Below are positions 34,024-42,643 of a DNA stretch of 64,000 nucleotides, piece after piece. The stretch's first letter is position 1. Every line of letters starts with the position of its first letter. This stretch comes from Alteribacillus iranensis (lineage in GTDB: Bacteria > Bacillota > Bacilli > Bacillales > Marinococcaceae), in contig NZ_FONT01000001.1 of assembly GCF_900113025.1 (NCBI RefSeq), forward strand, positions 248,001-312,000. The letters run 5' to 3'. A program made the position numbers and the translations under genes. The notes under the pieces were generated by a model. That model saw nothing but the letters and a program-made list of their open reading frames with translations, was not told the origin of the DNA and did not search any database.

Positions 34024-34155
34024 ATGAAGGAAAAAGTAGGTCATTGCTCACGCTGCGGAAAAGAAGTTTTTTGTCTTGATGGCTTTTTGAATGGCGTGTT
34101 GGATGAAGAAAAAAACCTATTTTGTTTCGAATGCGCAGATCAACCGACAAATTAG
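34024..34155 (+). CDS. 43-aa zinc-ribbon-like small protein
   Basis: This short ORF starts ATG immediately after the ppiB stop, with GGGAGGAG (34014-34019 region) as ribosome binding site. The peptide has two CxxC knuckles, HCSRCGKEVF near residues 8-12 and FCFECAD near residues 34-37. These are spaced to bind one zinc ion, and an acidic linker joins them. I do not recognise a named family. The Cys pattern, good site and coupling to ppiB argue it is real. It ends about 10 bases before the rib promoter region. Confidence 0.65.
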   Translation: MKEKVGHCSRCGKEVFCLDGFLNGVLDEEKNLFCFECADQPTN

Positions 34156-34163
34156 TTGACGGT

Positions 34164-34193
34164 TTGATATCAACAAGATAAACTATTTATAAT
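34164..34193 (+). promoter_or_regulatory. Sigma-A promoter of the rib operon
   Basis: TTGATA (34164-34169), 18 bases, TATAAT (34188-34193), directly upstream of the FMN riboswitch. Confidence 0.75.
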
Positions 34194-34211
34194 AGAATAA
34201 TTTCAATAAAC

Positions 34212-34352
34212 GGTACCTTCGGGGTAGGGTGAAATTCCCAACCGGCGGTGATAAAACATTTGTTTTTTAGTCCGTGACCCGTAGGGGGTAATCCTTACGG
34301 TGGATCCGGTGAAATTCCGGAACCGACAGTACAGTCTGGATGGGAGAAGGAA
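34212..34352 (+). ncRNA. FMN riboswitch (RFN element)
   Basis: The conserved RFN blocks are all present in order: CCTTCGGGGTAGGGTGAAAT, CCCAACCGGCGGTGAT, the variable stem with GTCCGTGACCC, TGGATCCGGTGAAATTCCGG, and AACCGACAGTACAGTCTGGA followed by TGGGAGAAGG. It senses FMN and controls riboflavin synthesis genes by transcription attenuation; a terminator lies about 120 bases downstream. Confidence 0.96.
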
Positions 34353-34467
34353 CAACCGTGTTCATCATGATATCAAACCATAGGACCAGTATATCTCAAA
34401 CTGGATAGCCTATCGGCATTCATCTTATATCCTAACTCGGAATAAGGTCTATTTGAGCACGATTTTT

Positions 34468-34500
34468 AAACCCTGAAGATACGTTTCTTCAGGGTTTTTT
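34468..34500 (+). terminator. Riboswitch-controlled terminator of the rib leader
   Basis: AAACCCTGAAG (34468-34478) pairs with CTTCAGGGTTT (34487-34497), ending in six T. It is expected to form when FMN is bound. It is separated from ribD by nearly 300 bases that contain a dispersed repeat. Confidence 0.88.
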
Positions 34501-34760
34501 CTGCTAAATTCACGAACGTCAACAGTAGATCTTCTGCTAAGACCGCAAACGTCCTGTTTGCAACACAGAAGTCAGTACATCGTGTACGAGCTAACGCAGA
34601 AGCCAGCACATCCTGTGCAAGAGGGCGCCTTGCGCTTTTCTATTGTCTAGCTCCAGGCGCCATCGGCTCGAGGTCGCTTCAACCCGCACTGCGGCGGCGT
34701 GGCCTCCTCGGCGGGTCTCCAGCGCTTATCGCCGATAGGCAGGCGCCTTGCGCTTTTCTT
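34501..34760 (+). repeat. Dispersed modular repeat, copy D, inside the rib leader
   Basis: Module 2 (TTCTGCTAAGACCGCAAACG to ACATCCTGTGCAAG) occurs first in a partly duplicated form. It is followed by the right end GGCGCCTTGCGCTTTTCT, then module 1 (GTCTAGCTCCAGGCGCCATC, CACTGCGGCGG, GGGTCTCCAGCGCTTATCG), and the right end again. It lies entirely between the riboswitch terminator and the ribD ribosome binding site. Confidence 0.85.
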
Positions 34761-34791
34761 AATTTCATTGCCTTGGAAAAGAGGATGCTAT

Positions 34792-35904
34792 ATGACAGAC
34801 GAAGAATATATGGAGCTTGCATTACAAGTTGCACAGGCCACCAAAGGTCAAACCTCGCCTAATCCAGTCGTGGGCGCTGCTGTTGTAAAAAATGGCAGAT
34901 TGTTAGGGGTCGCTGCTCATCTTAAAGCGGGGGAAGCCCATGCGGAAGTGAATGCCCTGACCATGGCTGGTGAGGAAGCAAAAGGGGCAACGATTTATGT
35001 AACGCTTGAACCGTGCAGTCATTATGGAAAGACGCCCCCTTGTGCGGATTTAATTATAGAGAAACAAATTAAGAGGGCGGTTGTTGCTACAAAAGATCCT
35101 AACCCGGAAGTGGCGGGAAATGGAATAAAAAAATTAGAAGAGGCAGGCATTGAAGTAACATTTGGTGTTCTGAAAGACGAAGCAGATTGGTTAAATCGTC
35201 ACTTCTTTCATTATATAAACACGGGTCTTCCGTATGTCACGTTAAAAACAGCTTCTTCCCTGGATGGCAAGACAGCTACCACACTTAAGGAAAGCCAATG
35301 GATAACAGGGCCGGACGCGAGAGAAGACGGCCACCGCCTGCGCCACCAGAACGATGCTATCTTAGTTGGCAGCGGAACCGTTTTATCCGATGATCCTTCT
35401 CTCACGGTTCGCCTCCCAAATGGCGGGTTATCTCCTTGCAGAGTGATATTAGATACCCATTTGAAGACATCACCGGAAGCGAAAATGCTGGAGGACCATC
35501 AAGCCCCGGTATGGATTATATGTGGAAAGGATGCGGATCAAGAAAAGCGGGAAGCATTAAGATATAAAGGTGCTGTTATTCTGCCGACGTCACGCACTCA
35601 CATCGATATTCATGAAGTTCTCTCAATATTAGGAGAAAAAGGGATAACTTCTTTATACGTGGAAGGCGGATCCTCCGTCCATGGCAGCTTTTTAGAAGAA
35701 AAAGCATTTCAGGAAATCGTTTGCTACGTGGCACCTAAACTAATTGGCGGTGTGAATGCTCCCCCGGTGATAGGAGGAGAAGGTTTCGCCCACATGGAGG
35801 ACACAGTAGATCTAGAAATTGTTTCAACGGAGCATGTAGGAAAAGATCTAAAAATAACTGCTTTGCCCCGTAAGAAGGAGAGATATACATGTTTACAGGA
35901 ATAA
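34792..35904 (+). CDS. ribD: Bifunctional riboflavin biosynthesis deaminase/reductase RibD
   Basis: This 370-aa protein performs the second and third steps of riboflavin synthesis. The N-terminal zinc deaminase (residues 1-145) has the HAEVNAL and PCSHYGKTPPC metal motifs. The C-terminal NADPH reductase (150-370) contains TLKTASSLDGKTAT, GSGTVLSDDPSLTVR and YVEGGSSVHGSF. ATG 34792 follows AAGAGGATG. A frame extends upstream to 34699, but those residues are encoded by the dispersed repeat. It overlaps ribE by 16 bp. Confidence 0.95.
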   Translation: MTDEEYMELALQVAQATKGQTSPNPVVGAAVVKNGRLLGVAAHLKAGEAHAEVNALTMAGEEAKGATIYVTLEPCSHYGKTPPCADLIIEKQIKRAVVATKDPNPEVAGNGIKKLEEAGIEVTFGVLKDEADWLNRHFFHYINTGLPYVTLKTASSLDGKTATTLKESQWITGPDAREDGHRLRHQNDAILVGSGTVLSDDPSLTVRLPNGGLSPCRVILDTHLKTSPEAKMLEDHQAPVWIICGKDADQEKREALRYKGAVILPTSRTHIDIHEVLSILGEKGITSLYVEGGSSVHGSFLEEKAFQEIVCYVAPKLIGGVNAPPVIGGEGFAHMEDTVDLEIVSTEHVGKDLKITALPRKKERYTCLQE

Positions 35905-36539
35905 TTGAGGAAAAAGCGGTTATTCAAAATATCGACGAAACATCAGAAGCAATGGTGCTTACTATTCAAGCAAATAAAATTATGGAAGATATCCAACTAG
36001 GTGACAGTATTTCTGTGAACGGAGTATGTTTAACCGTAACATCCATCCACGACTTATCGTTTAAAGTAGACGTCATGCCTGAAACAGTGAAAGCAACGAG
36101 TTTGAGAATGATAAAGCCAGGATCAGAAGTGAACGTGGAGCGGGCCATGTCTGCTAATGGGAGATTCGGAGGTCACTTTGTATCCGGACACGTAGATGCC
36201 GCTGGTCGTATTCAATCGATCACTCCCTACGAAAATGCTTATTACATTGACATTTCTATACCAGAGACATTCATGCCTTATGTGGTGTTAAAAGGTTCCG
36301 TGGCGATCGATGGTATCAGCTTAACCATTTTTGGTGTAGATGATGAGAAAAATACGCTTACGATCTCCATTATCCCCCATACATGGGAAGAAACTATTTT
36401 AAGCAGTAAAAAAGTCGGGGACCCTGTTAATATTGAGACGGATATGTTAATGAAATATACAGAACGATTAATGAACTCCCAGAAAAATCATTCAGCGGGG
36501 ATAACGAGAGAAACGTTGTCGGAAAATGGCTATATGTAA
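35889..36539 (+). CDS. ribE: Riboflavin synthase, alpha chain
   Basis: This 216-aa enzyme dismutates two 6,7-dimethyl-8-ribityllumazines to riboflavin. It is built of two lumazine-binding beta-barrel repeats, the first opening with the invariant MFTGIIEE and carrying SVNGVCLTV, the second with GHVDAAGRI and AIDGISLTIFGV. The start lies inside the end of ribD with AAGAAGGAGA upstream, so translation is coupled. Confidence 0.96.
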   Translation: MFTGIIEEKAVIQNIDETSEAMVLTIQANKIMEDIQLGDSISVNGVCLTVTSIHDLSFKVDVMPETVKATSLRMIKPGSEVNVERAMSANGRFGGHFVSGHVDAAGRIQSITPYENAYYIDISIPETFMPYVVLKGSVAIDGISLTIFGVDDEKNTLTISIIPHTWEETILSSKKVGDPVNIETDMLMKYTERLMNSQKNHSAGITRETLSENGYM

Positions 36540-36572
36540 TGAACTGAATATAGGGGAAAGAAGTGATCAACA

Positions 36573-37781
36573 ATGAACGAAAAACAAGTTTTTGACCCAA
36601 TTGAAGAGGCTATATATGAGTTAATGCAGGGTAAAGTGGTTATTGTATGTGATGATGAGGATAGAGAAAATGAAGGTGACTTTGTTGCTTTAGCAGATCA
36701 AGTGACGCCAGAAACGATTAATTTCATGATTACGTACGGACGCGGGTTAGTTTGTACTCCTATTTTAGAAGACCGTGCCCGGAATCTTGGGCTTGTTCCT
36801 ATGGTAGAAAACAATACAGATCCACATGGAACAGCTTTTACTGTGAGCATCGATCATGAGTCCACCACTACTGGAATATCGGCCAGCGAACGAGCGGACA
36901 CGATACGAGCGCTTCTTCGCCCAAATGCTACAAGTCATGAATTCAAACGTCCCGGTCACGTGTTCCCGCTCGTAGCTAAAAACGGAGGCGTCCTGCGGCG
37001 TGCAGGCCACACAGAAGCGGCAATTGACTTAGCGAGACTGTCAGGTTCTGAGCCTGCCGGAGTCATTTGTGAAATTATTAAAGATAACGGGGAAATGGCT
37101 CGGGTACCCGATTTAAGAAAAATCGCAGATGAACATGGTCTAAAAATGATCACCATTAAAGATCTCATCCATTACCGTCATAAAAAAGACAAGCTAGTGA
37201 AGAGAGAAGCTGAAATTAAACTTCCAACAGACTTTGGCGAGTTTAAAGCGTATGGTTATACTTCTATCGTTGACGACAAAGAAATCATCGCCCTTGTGAA
37301 AGGCGACATTGATCCAGAGGAACCGACACTCGTGCGTGTACACTCCGAATGTTTGACAGGTGATGTGTTTGGTTCTCATCGCTGTGATTGCGGACCTCAG
37401 CTTCAAGCAGCCCTTGAGCAGATTGAAGAAGAAGGAAAAGGCGTTTTATTATATATGAGACAAGAAGGGCGCGGCATTGGTTTAATTAATAAGCTGCGGG
37501 CTTACCAACTGCAAGAAGAAGGCTATGATACCGTGGAAGCCAATGAGAAATTAGGTTTTAAACCTGATTTACGAGATTATGGTATTGGAGCGCAAGTGTT
37601 GAGAGATGTGGGCATCACGAAAATGAAGCTGTTAACAAATAACCCTCGTAAAATCACAGGTTTAAAGGGGTACGGGCTAGAAGTAGTAGAGAGAGTACCT
37701 TTACAGCTTCCGTATAACAAAGATAATGAGAAATATTTACGAACCAAACATTCAAAACTCGGTCATATGCTTCACTTTTAG
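36573..37781 (+). CDS. ribBA: Bifunctional DHBP synthase / GTP cyclohydrolase II
   Basis: This 402-aa fusion supplies both precursors of the pathway. The N-terminal RibB domain (residues 1-205) has the acidic loop [13 protein letters not shown] and the [14 protein letters not shown] motif. The C-terminal RibA domain (206-402) carries the zinc site [18 protein letters not shown] and the [10 protein letters not shown] catalytic stretch. Both active sites look intact. It is the third gene of the operon. Confidence 0.96.
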   Translation: MNEKQVFDPIEEAIYELMQGKVVIVCDDEDRENEGDFVALADQVTPETINFMITYGRGLVCTPILEDRARNLGLVPMVENNTDPHGTAFTVSIDHESTTTGISASERADTIRALLRPNATSHEFKRPGHVFPLVAKNGGVLRRAGHTEAAIDLARLSGSEPAGVICEIIKDNGEMARVPDLRKIADEHGLKMITIKDLIHYRHKKDKLVKREAEIKLPTDFGEFKAYGYTSIVDDKEIIALVKGDIDPEEPTLVRVHSECLTGDVFGSHRCDCGPQLQAALEQIEEEGKGVLLYMRQEGRGIGLINKLRAYQLQEEGYDTVEANEKLGFKPDLRDYGIGAQVLRDVGITKMKLLTNNPRKITGLKGYGLEVVERVPLQLPYNKDNEKYLRTKHSKLGHMLHF

Positions 37782-37819
37782 AGCGAGGAAAGCCAATGAG
37801 AGAAAAAGGAGTCGTTGTA

Positions 37820-38293
37820 ATGTCTAACGTATATGAAGGCGAATTAGTGGGAACAGGTTTAAAAATAGGAATTGCAGCTGGTCGTTTTAATGACTTTATT
37901 ACTTCCAAGCTTTTGGAAGGAGCAGAAAATACGTTAAAGCGTCATGGCGTAGCAGAGGAAGACATAGATATAACGTGGGTGCCTGGTGCTTTCGAACTTC
38001 CTTATGCTGCAAAGTTAATGGCCGATAGTGGAAGGTACGACGCGATCATTACGCTGGGAGCGGTGATTAAAGGGTCTACCCCTCATTTTGACTATGTATG
38101 CGGGGAAGCGGCGAAAGGGATAGGGCGTCTGTCTCTTGATAAAGGATTGCCTGTTATTTTTGGTGTCCTCACCACGAATACAATTGAACAAGCAATTGAA
38201 AGAGCAGGAACGAAAGCAGGCAATAAAGGGGCAGATGCTGCTATAACCGCTATTGAAATGGCTAACCTTGATAAAAAGTTCAAAAAAGGGTAA
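37820..38293 (+). CDS. ribH: 6,7-dimethyl-8-ribityllumazine synthase
   Basis: This 157-aa icosahedral-shell enzyme joins the RibB and RibD products. Active-site stretches [45 protein letters not shown] and [24 protein letters not shown] are conserved. ATG 37820 has AAAAGGAG nine bases upstream and matches the usual N-terminus; an ATG at 37796 would add eight residues and has a weaker AGGAAAG site. A hairpin follows. Confidence 0.96.
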   Translation: MSNVYEGELVGTGLKIGIAAGRFNDFITSKLLEGAENTLKRHGVAEEDIDITWVPGAFELPYAAKLMADSGRYDAIITLGAVIKGSTPHFDYVCGEAAKGIGRLSLDKGLPVIFGVLTTNTIEQAIERAGTKAGNKGADAAITAIEMANLDKKFKKG

Positions 38294-38313
38294 ACTACTA
38301 TACGCGATCATAA

Positions 38314-38341
38314 AAACATGACGGATGACCGTCATGTTTCA
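38314..38341 (+). terminator. Hairpin after ribH
   Basis: AAACATGACGG (38314-38324) pairs exactly with CCGTCATGTTT (38329-38339). The T-run is short and partly within the stem, so some read-through to ribT is possible. Confidence 0.7.
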
Positions 38342-38533
38342 CTTTGCGAATAAAAAATTCGTGAGTGAAGATTTGGGCGAAATATGATAACCTCTTTGTA
38401 TAGAATGTATATAGTCAGTGCTGCATGTTATCTCGATGATCTGTTACGCAGTTCTGGTACTGGAATGTTTAATTTTATTCTGATCAGGGTGCACGTTCGT
38501 TTGAAATTTCGAGAGAAATAAGGGATGATTCAC

Positions 38534-38923
38534 ATGTTTATTAAGTATAAACCTGCTTATAAAAAAATAGCGATGGGGCTCCTTTCTTACATGCCGGAAC
38601 AGAAAGACGTAAAGGATCTTCAAGACACAATTGCCTGTTACGAAGAGAATAACGATTGGCAGCTTTATTTGTGGAAAGAGAACGAGGATATTATTGGCGT
38701 ATTAGGGCTGTATCATCGTGGCCCTGACGTGGTGGAATTAAAGCATATATGTGTGAACCCGTCCTATCGAGAAGAAGGAATAGGGAAAGAAATGGTCCAC
38801 ACTATTAAAGAAAGACTCGATGCTGAACTGATTCCTTGTGAGGAAACGGCTGCTTTTTTAGGCACGTGTCAGCGTGATAAAGAACAGCCTTCGCCGGAAC
38901 AGCCGAGCAAAGTGAGCGGTTAA
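38534..38923 (+). CDS. ribT: RibT-like GNAT acetyltransferase
   Basis: This 129-aa GNAT-fold protein resembles B. subtilis RibT: IAMGLLSYMPEQKDVKDLQ at the N-terminus, LYLWKENEDIIGVLGL, and ICVNPSYREEGIGKEMV, which is the acetyl-CoA pyrophosphate loop. The acceptor substrate is unknown. It lies 240 bp after ribH, beyond a hairpin, further than in B. subtilis. ATG 38534 is about ten bases from AAGGG; ATG 38525 is too close. The tail is Glu/Pro/Ser-rich. Confidence 0.88.
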   Translation: MFIKYKPAYKKIAMGLLSYMPEQKDVKDLQDTIACYEENNDWQLYLWKENEDIIGVLGLYHRGPDVVELKHICVNPSYREEGIGKEMVHTIKERLDAELIPCEETAAFLGTCQRDKEQPSPEQPSKVSG

Positions 38924-39039
38924 ATGAGGGCTATTTCTACAGGAAGTTAACTGATGGAGGGCAAGTGATCTTTGCCCCGAAACAGGTCTTCTTTTATGGA
39001 AGCGAACGCTTGAAAACAACCCATTGATATATTTCTGAA

Positions 39040-39084
39040 GAAAGCTGTACCGTGCAAGTCGTTGCCGGGACAGCTTTCCTTTGT
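39040..39084. terminator. Candidate terminator between ribT and DUF309 gene
   Basis: GAAAGCTGT (39040-39048) pairs with ACAGCTTTC (39070-39078) around a 21-base loop. It could serve either convergent gene. Confidence 0.55.
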
Positions 39085-39085
39085 T

Positions 39086-39580
39086 TCACTTTTCTATTTT
39101 AAACGTCGAGTCATCACGCAACATATGTTTGTGTACGAGATAAGGGTTGTCTAGATCACTTTTTCTTTGCCATTCGATCTGTTGGGCACGGCAGCGCTTT
39201 TTACAAGCTTCTATCAGCGATTCATCTGTTAAAGGAAGGTTCATATCCGCGTATGGTTTTTCTTCGAGAACGTCACTTATCTTCTCATCGATCAAATGAA
39301 GTAATGAACCTGTATCGATCGCTAAACGTTCGACCTTTTCAGCATGTGCTTGGATAATCTTCTCACTGTTACGAAACAATTTGAGAGCGCCGGTGTGATT
39401 CGCTCTTCTGTGATGATATAAGGCGACAGCCAGTTGAATGAGCCCCGTCCAATAGGCGTCTCTGTTTCCTCTTTTTTTTCTTTTCCAATGCTCCTCCAGG
39501 ATTTCATGGCATTCAAAGAAATCACGGCTGCCGTGAAAGTGAATGAGAAATTGAATGTAAGCCTCTGGATACTTATCCAT
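39086..39580 (-). CDS. DUF309 domain protein (YpuF)
   Basis: This 164-aa helical protein of the DUF309 family has unknown biochemical function. The family core is FLIHFHGSRDFFECHEILEEHWK, then GLIQLAVALYHHRRAN, whose His and Glu residues could bind a metal. It is the homologue of B. subtilis ypuF, which likewise lies between the rib operon and scpA, but here it is on the reverse strand. The last 35 residues include a basic CKKRCRAQQIEWQRK stretch. AGGAAGAAAA precedes the ATG. Confidence 0.85.
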   Translation of the reverse strand: MDKYPEAYIQFLIHFHGSRDFFECHEILEEHWKRKKRGNRDAYWTGLIQLAVALYHHRRANHTGALKLFRNSEKIIQAHAEKVERLAIDTGSLLHLIDEKISDVLEEKPYADMNLPLTDESLIEACKKRCRAQQIEWQRKSDLDNPYLVHKHMLRDDSTFKIEK

Positions 39581-40178
39581 GATTTTCTTCCTTTCCAGTA
39601 GTATCGGTAATGCTCAGTGTAACATAGATGATAGAACGGTCTTACCTTCCTCTCGTATGTGTAAAATATTTCTCAAGATTATTTGAGCTAATTATCGCAA
39701 AAAACATCTTATGGAGGAAGGTTTCGTCAAGAGCGAATGTAGTGAGGACAACGTCAAACCCTTGAAAGGATCTTCATCCAGGAAGAACCACCCAGGGGAA
39801 AAGGGTGAAGGTGACAAAGTAGGCAATATCTGTGTTTTATTGATGTTTATATATCCTATAGCTATTTATAATTTTCTAGTGTGTTTATTGACTGGAAGGA
39901 GCGTTGGGCGATGACTCCAGCGGGAGAAGCATGAGTCTTGAGACCCCGCAGACACGCTTTAGCGGGTCGAGGAGGCTCAAGCCATGCCCGCGGAAAGCAT
40001 TCGCCCAGAGCGAGTGGAAGTCAACCCTCCCCTTAAGAGATAAACGGTGTACAAAAATCGAGTGCTGGAAATGTTAGTGCAATAACCTTCTCGAGGAAAA
40101 CTTGACGCATACCTTACCCTCCCATCTAACACTGGAATGGGCAAGGTATGATATAATTTACTTTGCTTTAACAACTAT
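39581..40178. other. About 600-bp intergenic region before scpA
   Basis: It contains a 137-bp GC-rich repeat element (39888-40024) and the scpA promoter region. A 67-codon frame at 39711-39914 lacks a plausible ribosome binding site and runs into the repeat, so I do not call it. An inverted repeat CATACCTTACCC / GCAAGGTATG (about 40110-40150) precedes an extended -10 TATGATATAAT. Confidence 0.5.
39888..40024 (+). repeat. GC-rich inverted-repeat element (137 bp)
   Basis: The ends TTGACT and AGTCAA are inverted, as are the inner GGGCGA and TCGCCC. The body has the ATGACTCCAGCGGGAGAAGC, GACCCCGCAG and GCCCGCGGAAAGC blocks that I know as a common intergenic element in Bacillaceae genomes. It has no coding capacity. 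Only one copy is seen in this window. Confidence 0.65.
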
Positions 40179-40198
40179 AATGGCTGGGGTGGAAATGA

Positions 40199-40945
40199 AT
40201 GAAACGGTACAGTGTCAAGATAGACAGCTTTGAAGGGCCATTAGATTTACTTCTCCATTTAGTACAACAATCAGAGATGGATATCTATCACATCCCCCTT
40301 GCAGAAATAACAAATCAGTACTTAAAATATGTCCGTACGATGCAAGAACTCGAATTAAATATAGCTAGCGAATATTTAGTCATGGCAGCAACCTTATTGG
40401 AAATAAAGAGTACGATGCTGCTGCCCCGTGACACTAGTTTAGATATGGAAGAAGACAGCGAAACGGAAGAAGAGATAAGAGACGAACTTTTAACGAAGTT
40501 AGTCGAATACAAAAAATATAAAAGTGCAGCCGAAGAATTAAAAAGTCGTGATACCCAGGAAGTGACTCGCTACAGCAAAGAGCCGGATGAGTTGGAAGAA
40601 GTCGAGAGAGGGAAAGAGGTTTCACCGGATGTCACGTTATTTGATATGCTGGAGGCTTACCTTTCATTGAAAAGTAATACGACTGAGAAGGTGGACGAAA
40701 CCATTCATTCTATACCATCTGAGGATTTTTCGATGGAAGAGAGCATGGACAACATAGTAACGAAGCTCTCGTCTCAAAAAGGTGATGTCACGTTTCAAGA
40801 ATTATTTACGTCGATGGATAAGCCAAAGAAAGTAGTCACGTTTTTAGCTGTTTTAGAATTAATGAAAGAGCGAAAAATAGTCTGTAAACAATCAGATAAC
40901 TTTGGGGATATCCTATTACACCTGCGTGAGGAGGAAGAGGGATGA
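40199..40945 (+). CDS. scpA: Segregation and condensation protein ScpA
   Basis: This 248-aa kleisin bridges the heads of SMC to form condensin for chromosome segregation. The N-terminal domain begins YSVKIDSFEGPLDLLLHLVQ, a very conserved start. A long acidic linker (residues 85-115) follows, and the C-terminal winged-helix domain (FQELFTSMDKPKKVVTFLAVLELMK) binds SMC. The stop overlaps the scpB start (ATGA). A GGGGTGG site lies eight bases upstream. Confidence 0.95.
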   Translation: MKRYSVKIDSFEGPLDLLLHLVQQSEMDIYHIPLAEITNQYLKYVRTMQELELNIASEYLVMAATLLEIKSTMLLPRDTSLDMEEDSETEEEIRDELLTKLVEYKKYKSAAEELKSRDTQEVTRYSKEPDELEEVERGKEVSPDVTLFDMLEAYLSLKSNTTEKVDETIHSIPSEDFSMEESMDNIVTKLSSQKGDVTFQELFTSMDKPKKVVTFLAVLELMKERKIVCKQSDNFGDILLHLREEEEG

Positions 40946-41526
40946 GCCAAAACATACACGCCATTATTCTTGGCATGTTATATGTACGCGGGCAAGAAGG
41001 ACTGCTTCTTAAAGAAACAGCTGAATTGCTTGATATAACAGTAGAGGAGGCAGAACATCAGCTTGAGACATGTAAAGAATATACCGATCTATACGTTCCG
41101 GGCTTACAAATCATACGCATTGAAGATACATACCGTTTAGTGACAAAGGATGAGATTGCACCTTATATTCAAAAGCTAATGCGGCCAGCTTCAAAGGGAA
41201 AACTCTCACAAGCCGCGTTAGAAACGTTAGCTATTGTTGCTTACAACCAGCCGGTAAGCCGGACGGAGATTGAAGAAATTCGAGGAGTGAAGTCAGAGGC
41301 CGCGCTGTCTACATTAGTGAATAAAGAATTCATTCAGGAAGCAGGAAGGGCAGCAAGCATAGGCCGCCCCATTTTATATAAAACAACGGAACGTTTTTTA
41401 GAGCATTTTCACTTATCCTCTCTCGAAGACCTTCCCGATTTAGAAGATGTCACTTCTGAAGAGGAAGACGGGTCACATGGAGAAGAGGCTGAATTGTTCT
41501 TTCAATCGATCAACAATCAGCTCTGA
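40942..41526 (+). CDS. scpB: Segregation and condensation protein ScpB
   Basis: This 194-aa protein has two winged-helix domains (residues 1-80 and 90-165), including SQAALETLAIVAYNQPVSRTEIEEIRGV and GRPILYKTTERFLEHF. ScpB dimers bind the ScpA linker in the SMC complex. The acidic C-terminal tail is typical. The 4-bp overlap with scpA means coupled translation. B. subtilis ypuI is not next, as expected there; intergenic repeats and a reverse-strand DUF421 gene follow. Confidence 0.95.
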   Translation: MSQNIHAIILGMLYVRGQEGLLLKETAELLDITVEEAEHQLETCKEYTDLYVPGLQIIRIEDTYRLVTKDEIAPYIQKLMRPASKGKLSQAALETLAIVAYNQPVSRTEIEEIRGVKSEAALSTLVNKEFIQEAGRAASIGRPILYKTTERFLEHFHLSSLEDLPDLEDVTSEEEDGSHGEEAELFFQSINNQL

Positions 41527-41613
41527 TCTGTCATATATAAGGATGGCCCATGCTCGGGAGTCAGCCTCCCCTCTATATGGGGGCTCTTCTCTGGCGCGCG
41601 CTGTTTTTTTAAT

Positions 41614-41671
41614 GGAGTGATCTCTGCTTCAGACGTTATCGGCTCGAGGTCACTCAACTCTTCTCTTGGCA
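41614..41671 (+). repeat. Truncated copy G of the modular repeat
   Basis: AGTGATCTCTGCTTCAGACG, then TATCGGCTCGAGGTCAC and TCTTCTCTTGGC align with the start of copy F (51774 on), but the copy stops where the terminal inverted repeat of the next element begins. Confidence 0.65.
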
Positions 41672-41938
41672 GAGGCTGGGACAAAAGTATTTAAATGAAA
41701 GATAAATCCGAACAACTTATGTTGTCGCTTTGTCAAAATACTTCGCTTTCCGCGGGCACGGCTTCAGCTTCCTCGGAAAGCGAAAACGGCTTTCCTGCGG
41801 GATCTTCAGCTCGTGCTGTTCCCGCTGGAGTCTACGTATTTTGACTACGCTGATACACTGCGTTTATGAAACGGGTGACTCCTTCAACATGTGATCGTTC
41901 GTCTTTAGAGTTGACTATTCTAGTTTTGTCCCAGCCTC
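41672..41938 (+). mobile_element. MITE-like element with 15-bp terminal inverted repeats
   Basis: GAGGCTGGGACAAAA (41672-41686) and TTTTGTCCCAGCCTC (41924-41938) are perfect inverted repeats bounding 267 bp with no gene. Nested palindromes are TCAAAATAC/GTATTTTGA and CGCTTTCCG/CGGAAAGCG. This terminal sequence is familiar from short intergenic elements of Bacillales. It could form one long hairpin in RNA or DNA. Confidence 0.75.
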
Positions 41939-41950
41939 ACTTTTTCTTGT

Positions 41951-42643
41951 TCATTTTGTTTCATACGTTTGAATATAAAGTGGATAAGAACCATTCCATT
42001 CTGCATACAGCACTTTTTCGAGAGCGGGAATATTCTGATCATGAATATCCGCTAAAATGTCTCCTTTGTTTAAATTCGCTTCGTTTATATTATCCTCTAT
42101 CCATTCTCCATCTAGAATAACAGAGAGCGGCATGGGAGAAGGTGCAGGAACAGCGGCCATCCAATCTTTATTTGTTGTTGGTGAGGAAGAGGGCGTCTTC
42201 ATCACATTCACCGTACCATTCGCTTCAAGAATTGCATAATGAACGTCTTGGAAGGAAAATACATCCTTATCTCTCAATAGATGCTGGAGCTGGTTTAAGT
42301 CCAGCTTATTATGTCTTAACGCCTCATAGTCAATTTTTCCTTCACGTATGACAATAGTCGGCCTGCCTTCTAAAAAGCTTCGGGAGGCTTTTTTCTTTTG
42401 CGTAATTTTTTCAATAATAATGATTAGCAGCGCCCATAAAATGACGGCGTATAACACGTAGTGGATGCCTATTTCCTTATCATAAATCGCATTTCCGACT
42501 AATTCACCTAAAATGAGTGCTGAAATGAAGTCAAAGGGAGTAATTTGGCTGATCTGTGTTTTGCCCAGTGCTTTCGTTATAAATAATAAAGCGACGAAAC
42601 CGACAATTAGTTCTAACGTTAAGTGTAAAAAATTGAACGGCAC
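41951..42643 (-). CDS. DUF421 membrane protein (YetF/YrbG-like)
   Basis: This protein of about 230 aa has three N-terminal membrane helices (LELIVGFVALLFITKALG, ISALILGELVGNAIY, LYAVILWALLIIII) and a soluble DUF421 domain with FLEGRPTIVIREGKIDYEAL and VHYAILEANGTVNVM. Family members accompany SpoVA2-type operons and are linked to spore properties. GTG 42643 is preferred: GGGGGATGGAG precedes it and the upstream 17 codons look non-coding. An ATG at 42694 is possible. It is divergent from the adjacent lipoprotein-spoVAC-AD-AE cluster. Confidence 0.85.
   Translation of the reverse strand: MPFNFLHLTLELIVGFVALLFITKALGKTQISQITPFDFISALILGELVGNAIYDKEIGIHYVLYAVILWALLIIIIEKITQKKKASRSFLEGRPTIVIREGKIDYEALRHNKLDLNQLQHLLRDKDVFSFQDVHYAILEANGTVNVMKTPSSSPTTNKDWMAAVPAPSPMPLSVILDGEWIEDNINEANLNKGDILADIHDQNIPALEKVLYAEWNGSYPLYIQTYETK

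Noticed and set aside
34699-34791. Upstream extension of ribD by 31 codons
   Set aside because: These codons come from the dispersed repeat; the ATG at 34792 has its own site and matches the RibD N-terminus.
39711-39914. A 67-codon frame with a hydrophobic stretch
   Set aside because: No plausible ribosome binding site, unusual composition, and its end lies in a repeat element.
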